Origin: Arthrinium phaeospermum
Taxonomy: Eukaryota; Ascomycota; Sordariomycetes; Amphisphaeriales; Apiosporaceae
Length of the DNA: 64,000 bases
Direction of reading: 5' to 3'
Assembly: GCA_006503535.1 (NCBI GenBank)
Contig: QYRS01000008.1
Coordinates: forward strand, 2,937,532-3,001,531
In this document: one piece after another, positions 44,755 to 53,026 of the stretch
How positions within the stretch are numbered: the stretch's first letter is position 1
How the letters are laid out: each line of letters opens with the position of its first letter
Made by a program: the position numbers and the translations under genes
Notes under the pieces: model-generated
Databases searched by the model: none
What the model was told of the DNA's origin: nothing
What the model saw: only the letters and a program-made list of their open reading frames with translations

Positions 44755-45045
44755 ATGCCCCAAGACAATCCCCCCAAAGACAGCTCTAAGTACCCTCCGG
44801 CTTCCGATAAGCGTACCTCATCACCTCATCCGTCATACCTTGACCTGATCCGTGTCAACGGTAGGTAGCTCTGAGAGAAAGATGTACTTAAACGACCTAT
44901 AGGCTAATACAAGCTGATAGGAAACATGGACTTCCTGTATGGGAGCTCGCCAGCCCCATCCCAAGATGCTTGGTCGAGCAGAGTGCAAGTCAGTAGTGGT
45001 GGGGACCGGTCAGGGGCTAAGGAGGAGAAGAACGGGAAGAAGTAG
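44755..45045 (+). CDS. Small two-exon gene, 76 aa, unknown function
   Basis: Exon 1 (44755-44860) and exon 2 (44921-45045) are joined by a 60-bp intron with GTAGGT donor, GCTAAT/GCTGAT branch-like sequence and TAG acceptor. Phase is kept, and the stop is TAG at 45043. The product is hydrophilic: a Pro/Ser-rich start (MPQDNPPKDSSKYPPASD), a central PSYLDLIRVNGNMDFLYG and a Lys-rich end (KEEKNGKK). The centre recalls small fungal proteins with a PSY(I/L)D(M/L)(I/L)R-G motif, but I cannot name a function. Support is the clean intron and phase only. Confidence 0.5.
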
Positions 45046-45557
45046 CGGTTCAGCCAGGTGCAGCCGATTTGGTACTGCTACATGCCTGATTCTGGTGGTT
45101 GTCTCCAAGTGCTTGGGTGCCATTATTGCCCCGATTGGGATATGCAGTTTTCTGGGACCTTGATTGGCTGAACATCACGTGCCCGGTGGAAGTTGAAGAG
45201 GGTGCCGTGTTGGTTGTGTTGCATTTTGCATTTGCATGGAGGGGTATTCCCAGGATCGTAGGAATGTACTCATCTTATCACTAAGACCTGACTGGTTCGG
45301 ACACTTTTTGAAAATGAATATAGTATTCAGACGTCGTTTGTGCTACCCCAGGTACAGTCAAGTGTGACTCGTAAATCCGAGTAAGGTCAAACTCAAGATG
45401 CAAACACTATATGCTCCGATTGACTAAACGTAGATGGAATTATAAATGAATGTGCCTCCCGAGCTTGTTCCGAAATAGCCAGCTATCCTTGCTCACAATC
45501 TAAACCCCGTGTTGCATGGTGTGACTCTTTTCAGGACCGGCACTTGGTGCTGCGGTT
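45046..45557. other. Convergent intergenic region
   Basis: 3' sides of the small gene and the dioxygenase gene. No feature is seen. Confidence 0.5.
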
Positions 45558-47017
45558 TCATGGACCCAGGGTCTGGAAGATGTGGAAGTTGAGCCTGGGT
45601 TGAGGGACGATATTCCACATCTCCGGGACATCATTACCGAAGACCATGTCAAAGCCACGATCCAAAACCCGCGGGGTCCGCCAAGCAAGTTCCTCGTTCC
45701 TGAGCCAGATGCGCACCAGGTGACGCACATGCGACTCGTCATTCTCGAACGCCTCGCGCGAGTGCAAGAGGGCCAGGTTGTTCACGTAGGTCATGTCGCC
45801 GTATTGCATGTTCAGCCGGAGCTGGTGCTTGCGTGCTGTTGCCTCGAGCACGTCGAGAGCTTCAACCTGCTCTCCAGTGCATCGAGGGAGAGAGGAGGGT
45901 CTCTCGATGCCCGGGCGGCCCAGGAGCAAGTAGCGGACAAAGTTCATCTGGACCTTGCCGTCCTCGATGAACATGATGGCGCGACGCTCGCCGTTCTCCA
46001 GGTGGCCACGACTGGGCGATGTCTGTCAGTCCCCACGCCAAATATAATAATCACGGGCACACTGGGTAGCAGAGAGAAAGCTTACCCTTCAACAGGCCAG
46101 TCGGGTGTGAGAAGTAGCTTGAGCACATCGGGTCGCTCGCGTAAAAGCTCATTGTAAATGCGCCACGTCGAGACGATCAGATGGCCTCCTCCGGAAGCAG
46201 CCAGTCCGCGGGTCTGCATGCCCAGTATATCCGTGTAACTGTCTGTGTGGAACGTCTATATAGCAGTCAGACATGCAGCAGGGCCATTGCATCGTGTGGG
46301 GGCTTCTCACCAACGGGAGTCTCGAGTCACGAAATGGTCGCTGCCCTTGATCAACCTTGGACTCGGTTGAGTCGCGGATATGACCTGCCCCGAGTTTAGC
46401 ATCGGCTCCGCATAGTGTGATGACAGGTCGAACTGACCTAGCATGTACCCCTCCAAGTCCTGCTTCCCAACGCGGCTTCCCATATATTTAGAGATACCCA
46501 GAAACACAAGGACATTGTCTTCTGGTGAAAACTTATCAGGGTTGATGCCGCGGATGTTGATGAACCCGCGTCCCTTGAAGAGTTCGTCTCTCAGCGATTT
46601 CAACTTGGGACCAAGCGTCGGCAATGGGAAGGTTGCGGGCTCGATTGCATGACCCAATTCATCGAGACCTTTTATGTCTTAGCGACCAGTACAGTGAAAG
46701 ATGGGCCGGGGGATTTTACTCTTGAAGTAACGGAGTCCGCTCTCGACTTCGAGAACTTCATCATTGGTGAGAACATAAGTGTACCCGTCGTCAGTCGCAA
46801 CGTCCGCTCCGCTCCAAGCCAAAGGAGACACTAGCTTAGGCAGCAGCTCAACATCACTCCCAAGGGTTTGGGCTGGAGTATGGGCTGTCTCTGGGTCCTG
46901 CTCAGCACCTAACGTCAAGTTAAGTATTTCAGCATCGACTTTTCCAGAATGTGCTGGGCCCAAAGGGGTAGGGGCGGGGAGTACGGGTTTCGCGAGTGCT
47001 GCCATTGCTTGTGACAT
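45558..47017 (-). CDS. TauD/TfdA-family Fe(II)/2-oxoglutarate dioxygenase
   Basis: Non-haem iron oxygenase of the taurine dioxygenase superfamily. Exon 1 is 47017-46720 and exon 2 begins at 46668 after a 51-bp intron, reading SLDELGHAIEPATFPLP. Iron ligands are seen in TFHTDSYTDILG (H-x-D, around 46240) and in ESHVRHLVRIWLRNEE near the C-terminus (His and the oxoglutarate-binding Arg). Also typical are FKGRGFINIRGI and MQYGDMTYVNNLALLHSREAF. An intron near 46022-46086 joins to GHLENGERRAIMFIEDGK. The junction before TFHTD (about 46256-46320) does not keep phase with any GT-AG pair I can find, so one base may be wrong there. About 430 aa. The substrate is unknown; it may be a tailoring enzyme but lies outside the core cluster. 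Confidence 0.85.
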
Positions 47018-47852
47018 GCGTCGATGAGGACTTGAGTCTTGGGGACCCGGGTGGTTGAGCTCTGAGTGATGTGATATATGTATCTAATATTGCCAAAGGA
47101 TCTCCAGTCTCTTCTGATCGAGCCATGCTCGCGCCCGGCCACATTTCATAATGTCATAGAAACATTTCACGAGCCATCATCGTCACCATCATGCATTGCC
47201 CAGCTTTGTGACTGTCTCTTCTTCCCGCAGGAAAATGAGCGGGCTTTCTTCCTATTGGCTGCCTCCTGCAAGCTGCATCCAGGCACCGTATCACGTATCC
47301 TGTAATGTAACGTGAATGAGTGATCGCGGATGGCGATTCAATGCAAAGCAACTCCGGGTATGTGATGTGCAGAACTCTAGGCACCAGGCCAGCCATTGGG
47401 TTGGCAACACATGCTGATCCCCCACCTCGGATATGCAAAGCAACCACCCACGTTCCAATTGCGACGCTGAGCTGGCAACTAACCCCTCAAGCTCGCAAAA
47501 CCATCACTCACGTATATCACTTCGCTGTTGATATTGGCCCGTCTTGAGATCGCACACGCCGATTTCAGGTGCCTGGGGGTCGGTTGGGGTTGCGTCAGGC
47601 CTTTGCGGCGAGGAAAGGGTAGTGGTGAACAACAGAAACTCGGTAGCACCATCGAACAGGGGAAAGGCCTCCCGTGTCGTTGCTTCCCGTTGCCCAGCTA
47701 GAGTAGTAAGTGAAACCCAACCGCAAGATGATATTGCAAGTGGTCTGGATATCTAGCACACATTGGGTTGTTTGCAATTAGTCAAAATCACAAGGTCTCA
47801 ATCACTCCCACCACACATTTACCGAGTTTCAACGAGAAGCTTACAATAAATC
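47018..47852. other. Divergent intergenic region
   Basis: It separates the dioxygenase and the kinase-like gene. I see no gene; short frames on both strands lack support. Confidence 0.5.
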
Positions 47853-49685
47853 ATGGACCCATCTGTCAAGTCGATTGAGAGGCTGATGTACCCATTGGCC
47901 GCATTTACCCCGGCTGCTGGTGACAATGGATCACGACCCACCTCCGAAAATCAAGCTGGACCCGGTTGTTGGGATATAAGCAGCCTCAACCCGAAGGACC
48001 GCGTGGATAGCCTGTCGCCACTGAAGAATCCAAATTGGCACATCCTGGGTGTGCAGGCCGATGGGCATCGAATGTTCGCCGTGCCTACCTTCGCCATCTG
48101 CAAACCTCCGCTCCGGGTTGATGTGTACCTCTCCGATTACGATGAATACAAGCTTTCTGCTCAGCTCCATGATGTCTTGGCACCAGACTATGCCCTGCGA
48201 GTCAAGAGTGGAGAGGCTCACCGCGTTCCGTTATTCCAGCACATACTGAGAGGCCTGGAGTCCTGGTCCTCGAAGCTCGAAAACTTCCAGGAGCGCTACT
48301 TCGAACTGCCTTTCGGTTCCTTGATCGCGGTAGGGTCGATATGCGCCAACGTGCATGAAATGGACTTCCACATGATTCCCAACTACGAAACAGAGAGTTC
48401 TTGGTTATCGGCCGCAAAGCTTCAAGAAGAATGGTCAGCAAATGGAGAAGCCATCACTTGCCCTGAAGTTATCAGCCTGGAAGACGTACATCTGCAAGAT
48501 CAACCCCACGAGGCCATCAGCATTGTCACTATTCCACGGCTTACCGATACAAAGCAGTGGGTGTTCAAGTCTATCCTCGGGGATGTCAAGTACATGTACC
48601 ACGAGCTCTGGATGCTGCTGAAGATACAGCAACACCCCAACATCATCGGCGCCCCGGCCTATCTTGTCGCGAAGCAGTGCCGTTTCGGGGGAAGGAGAGG
48701 CATATGCGGTTTCATTCTGGAGTTGTACCGCAAAGGCACGCTCCGCGATGTTCTCTCGGCGGTGAATCTAGGTCATCGGCCCGACCCAAGCGATGGGCAG
48801 AAGCTGCGTTGGTCGCGCCAGATTGTCGACGCCATATGCCACATCAATGGTGCCTGTCATATGTTCTACACGGGCATCAAGCACGTGAATATCGTCATGT
48901 CCGAGAATAATCGCCCCATCATCCTCGACTTCGAGCAGCGCACTGGCCGCTACATATGGGTGCCGCCGGAGATCTACTACATCAACTACCTGGAGTATGT
49001 GGCAGAGTCTTCGTCGATACCGACGCAGATCCGCCAGCAAACGACCAGGCTGCTGAAAAGCTATCTGCCCGACTGGAAGCCGGGCTCCAACGCCGTCACC
49101 AGCGCCAGCGCTGCTGTTGGCTATAGGTTCTCTCGAGAGGGATACTCCGCACCGTGGCGTGCTCTGAATGAGAAGGAGAGGGAAGGCGCGCAGGTCTACA
49201 TGCTAGGGAGGCTCATGTGGTCCATCTTTGAGACCGTGGGATCAGTCGACAGCGGCCTCAACATAGAGACGTTTCGAGAGCACGAAACAGACTTAGCATT
49301 CCCCGAGTTCCGAAAAACGTCCGAGGGTATGCGCCGCATCATTGAGCAGTGTACCCGAGGCGCGCCGGAATGGTCGGGACGGTTCCCGAGCGTGGTCAAA
49401 TCCCGCGGAAAGCTTTTGCCTCGAGGGCAAAGCGGCCGGAACGGGAAGCCTTGGGGGTCGGTAGAGCAGACGCAGGAGGCGGCTAAGGTCTGGTGGGGTG
49501 AGGAGATGAAGCAGGCTGAGAAATTCATTATGGCCCGGAAGCGAGAGAAGGCGATGGGGCGGGTTTTGGGGTCGGATGAGGCGGTCCTTGCTTGTATGAA
49601 AGGGCGCCCATCACTCCAAGAACTGCGTCGTATGCTCAAAGAAGAAGAAGGCAAACTGGGCGGTAGAAGTCAGTCTGGCCATTAG
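47853..49685 (+). CDS. Kinase-like protein lacking the catalytic Asp (pseudokinase)
   Basis: Intact single exon of 610 aa. Residues about 1-220 are a fungal-specific N-terminal region. The kinase-like fold begins about 225: a lysine strand (TKQWVFKS), the helix-C segment YHELWMLLKIQQHPNII, hinge LELYRKGTLRDVL, catalytic loop YTGIKHVNIVM and the metal-binding LDFEQRTGRYIWVPPE. In related fungal proteins the loop reads like YSDLKPNN; here the Asp is Gly (codon 48873-48875, residue 341) and the first Asn of the usual pair is Val or His, while the later DFE Asp (about residue 359) remains. It is therefore probably not an active phosphotransferase. The C-terminus is Lys/Glu-rich and perhaps coiled. 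Confidence 0.8.
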   Translation: MDPSVKSIERLMYPLAAFTPAAGDNGSRPTSENQAGPGCWDISSLNPKDRVDSLSPLKNPNWHILGVQADGHRMFAVPTFAICKPPLRVDVYLSDYDEYKLSAQLHDVLAPDYALRVKSGEAHRVPLFQHILRGLESWSSKLENFQERYFELPFGSLIAVGSICANVHEMDFHMIPNYETESSWLSAAKLQEEWSANGEAITCPEVISLEDVHLQDQPHEAISIVTIPRLTDTKQWVFKSILGDVKYMYHELWMLLKIQQHPNIIGAPAYLVAKQCRFGGRRGICGFILELYRKGTLRDVLSAVNLGHRPDPSDGQKLRWSRQIVDAICHINGACHMFYTGIKHVNIVMSENNRPIILDFEQRTGRYIWVPPEIYYINYLEYVAESSSIPTQIRQQTTRLLKSYLPDWKPGSNAVTSASAAVGYRFSREGYSAPWRALNEKEREGAQVYMLGRLMWSIFETVGSVDSGLNIETFREHETDLAFPEFRKTSEGMRRIIEQCTRGAPEWSGRFPSVVKSRGKLLPRGQSGRNGKPWGSVEQTQEAAKVWWGEEMKQAEKFIMARKREKAMGRVLGSDEAVLACMKGRPSLQELRRMLKEEEGKLGGRSQSGH

Positions 49686-49710
49686 GCGAGGTAAGGGACA
49701 TAGGAGGAGG

Positions 49711-49840
49711 GTACTTACCGGAGACGATATAAATAAGAGATACAGGTGGCGATATTGCCCCGGTCGCAGTTGCCTGACAGCAAAATGTCCCAGCTCAAGG
49801 CGTACGGGGTACAGGGCACGTTAAACAATAGACTCCTGGC
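49711..49840 (-). pseudogene. Relic exon of a rhodopsin-domain gene
   Basis: The minus strand reads FNVPCTPYALSWDILLSGNC then DRGNIATCIS, matching FNVACIPYALVWDIMLEGNC and DRVN...SIATCIF of the gene at 39906-41368. Five codons (VYYMS in the gene) are missing. The exon-end donor is preserved as GTAAGT at 49713-49718. No start, other helices or C-terminus are found next to it, so it is a decayed fragment, overlapping the 3' side of the kinase-like gene. Further fragments to about 49.86 kb (GAGCAGCT as in VEQL) may belong to it. Confidence 0.75.
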
Positions 49841-50370
49841 CAGTGATCTGAAACAGCTGCTCTTACTGAGGTCTCTTGGAGAATTTGTCCTTCATTGATT
49901 TCGAAACCTTTAATCAATGCGACCGTCTTGTTGACGCTGGTATGGATGTCGCCTGGGACGCCCTGCTAAATTGTTTCGCTGATGGGTTCCTCGTTAGCCT
50001 AATGCTCGAGGTATGGCTGCACAAATTGCAGTCTGCGGGAAGCGGCCATAGCCTGCTTCAATTGCAGCGCCATTAATATAGATACGAAGCAGGCTACGCA
50101 AGCTGAAAGAAGTACACCAAATAAGGGACCGAGGTGTGGTTACATAATATGCAGGCGATATAAATTGTCTCGCTTACCTTTTATGGCTCTCTCTTTGTCT
50201 TTTTCTGTTTCTCGTTTCCCCTTTTCTTCCTACTAAGTTCGTAACTAAGGGCTTGCTAAAGCAACGAAAGTCTCCAGGCGTGAGAAATCGAACAACCAAC
50301 ACTCGAATCAGCATCGTGAACACGAACAAAGCGAACCGTTCTTTAGCCACACGGCCCTGTCTCTACTATA
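49841..50370. other. Intergenic region
   Basis: A 66-codon frame at 49876-50076 is not supported by any family. The rest is AT-rich promoter DNA with CT tracts before the next gene. Confidence 0.5.
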
Positions 50371-51250
50371 ATGTCATGCTACGCAACGTTCAATTGGGAG
50401 ATCGGGCTCAGCACAGAAAGGCCATGCGGCCTCGTGAGTGCGACTTCGCCGCATTTCATGTGCTGCATCCAGGGGGACACTTGTCTCCCAGGCGGCCTAT
50501 GCGCGTATACTCACTCGCAGCAAAACGGCAGCGGCTACTATGTCTCAGGCTGTACCGATCCGTCTTATCAAGATGGTTCCTGTCCTCGAATATGCCGTAA
50601 GTCCAAATTGCCACGAGGGTTTCCTCCTTCTCCAAAGAAGACTTGGATCGAGCGGTGACATGGTTCTGACACTAACCACTGAGTGGAAAGAGAGTCATAT
50701 CTACCCTGATGTCACGTACAACAACGCCAGAGGGCTTTGGGTTTGCTGCGGCAACAGCGAAGATGGTAAGCCGGACTGCAACAATCAGACCAGCGAGACA
50801 TTCAACCTGGCGCCTCCCAAAGATCTGCGACCGTTTTTCTCGATACCCCCATCGGGGTTTATATACACCTCTGTCACGATACAACCCCCGCCTTCTTCTT
50901 CGGCTGCCATGATACAAACCTCGCCTTCTTCATCCGCTGCCGCTACCAGCGCCGACGGAGGATCAAGAAGCAGCAGTGGTTCCAGCGGTCTGTCATCCGC
51001 GGCCGCTGCGGGTATAGGAGCGGGAGCAGGAGTTGCCGTCCTTTTGTTCAGTTTGGCCGGCATCGCGGTATGGTACCTCAGACGAAAGAGTTTGCGGGCT
51101 AGGAAGCAGCAGACAGACCATCCGACAAGCCCGGGAACATCAGGTCCTAGGAACATAGAACATTCGGGGGCCTTGGTCAAGCCAGAGCTAACTGGTCAAC
51201 ATTTGCCGCCAGAGATGCCGGGGAATACGCCCCGCGAACTGCCATCATGA
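50371..51250 (+). CDS. Cys-rich ectodomain, single-pass membrane protein (Mid2-like architecture)
   Basis: The first exon (50371-50596) encodes a Cys-rich module (MSCYATFNWE, FMCCIQGDTCLPGGLCAY, GCTDPSYQDGSCPRIC). An intron 50597-50683 (GTAAGT, CTAAC branch) is likely. Exon 2 continues DVTYNNARGLWVCCGN, a Ser-rich stalk (SSSAAATSADGGSRSSSGSS), a membrane helix (AAAAGIGAGAGVAVLLFSLA) and a basic cytoplasmic tail ending in TPRELPS. This is the layout of fungal wall-stress sensor-like proteins. Joining the exons leaves the frame off by one, so one base or the splice site is wrong. No signal peptide precedes the first ATG in frame, so the true start may be upstream or the leader may be frame-broken. 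About 265 aa. Confidence 0.7.
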
Positions 51251-52783
51251 AGGTCTCATGGCTTGGTGATTGAAGAGCAACCTTTTGGGCTGGACAGGTT
51301 CGGGTGGCAAGACAGGTCGATAATGTCGATATGCTTAGGACATGAGGTATGGTCGGCAGCAAGTCTGCAGCGACAAACCGGGCGCGATATCAACAGTCTA
51401 TACTGGCGACATTATTTACACATGAAACTCTCTGAGTCATCCACGCCCATATTACCGAGTCTTGGACTTCCTTTTAGCGGACTAGCCGGTATAGATGCAC
51501 CGATTAGTCGTAATTACATTTTATGGGACGTTGCGGGTGACATATCAGCTACGGCTCGGCTGCACCACAAGATGTTCCAGTTCGGTCCGATAATGCTGAA
51601 GACATGGTGCGTTGGTATCTTGCCATGCTTGAGGCGGTCACTGGAAACCAGCATTTTGTCATTCCCAATCTGACTTGTCGCGGGTGATGAAGTCTGTACG
51701 ACTGTCTATGTTTGCAGGTCGCAGACGGGTGGCCTGTTATACGTAATGATGATATGTTTGCTTCCAGTTGACGACGATGTTGTCGCTGGTGTTCAATGTG
51801 GTCAATCATGACTGTGGATGCCAGGTCCATCTACCCCACGATTAGGGCTGGACACCATCGCGGGTGGCGTCGGCCTGGCTCTGCGCTAAAGTAGGTACGG
51901 GGGGCCGGCGTCGTAGTGGGGTAAGGCTTTTCGCATCCCTAGCAGCGCGACAGAAGGATGGTTTCTCGACTGCATGATTGTGCGAGGGATGCCGTCGTCA
52001 TTGGAAAGAAAAACTCGGGCATCGTCACCTTGAACTTGGTGATTCTGGACAGAAGGGATCAGTTGCCAGAACATGTTAGTTTTCGAGCGCCTGCGGTGTG
52101 GCCAATGGACCGGGGATGCTCGCAGGAGATAACGTTACATGCAGTCCATCCCTGACAGCGATGCAGCTAGGTCTGCCAATGGCCAGAACACATTCGGTAT
52201 CTGTGCTAATTGACGGCTGGGCTGGACCGGCTGATGTTTGAATGGCCAAGAGACTGATTGACACGGATGCAGCTAGCTGGACATCAGTGGACAGGCCGAG
52301 TTTGCCGCCACAGCAACATAACCTACGTGGTGGTATCAATCACTTACATGGTTACAGAAGACATGCTGAGTGTGCCATTAAGATCAATTGAGCTCAATTG
52401 AGCTGTATGCTTATCGCGCCTTTCTTGTCTCATACTTCGAATGTCAACTCGCCACCGAAGCACAGCATCGGAGAGCGACCTCCGATTTGTTTGACCTCGC
52501 GAGTGTCTTAGTGAAATACCCCGGATTCGATCCCCCAGGCCAACAACCAACCCGGCAAATGAGAGACAAATTGACAGGCTGGGATCATGGCCGTTACGCG
52601 GGCCAGTGCCATGGGCGGTCAGTGGCGGGAAGTGGTCACCCGCAGCGATTACACTTCTACCCCGCATCCCAGACGCTCCAGGCTGTCCCGACTCGGAAGG
52701 AGCTACCACGACAATGGACGTGGGCGATCTAGCTCGGCTGCCCGTCGGCTCTGCCACCGGAAACTGCGTCCCTTGCGGCAGCG

Positions 52784-52827
<44 letters not shown>

Positions 52828-53026
52828 CAATGCGGCCAGTCAATTGGACATTGGACAATGGCCGACGGATCAGTCCAGCTCAGGTTGACCATCTGGGCGC
52901 CAAGCTTCATCTGATAAAACCCGGGCTTTGAGGAAGCCATCAAGGTTTGCTCCATCTTCCTTTCTTGCTTTCTGTCGCTCCCGCCTCGCATCCAGCTACT
53001 GGAGTGCATTGCATTGCAGCACGAGC
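51251..53026. other. Intergenic region with CTG repeat
   Basis: No supported gene. The right end is the promoter and leader of the OPT gene. Short frames around 52.4-52.9 kb run through the repeat and lack a domain. Confidence 0.5.
52785..52826. repeat. (CTG)14 trinucleotide repeat
   Basis: Fourteen uninterrupted CTG units lie about 200 bp upstream of the OPT transporter ATG, in the promoter or 5' UTR. Confidence 0.95.

Noticed and set aside
49876..50076. 66-codon frame after the rhodopsin relic
   Set aside because: No family, no intron and no repeat match; could be part of older decayed DNA but cannot be supported.
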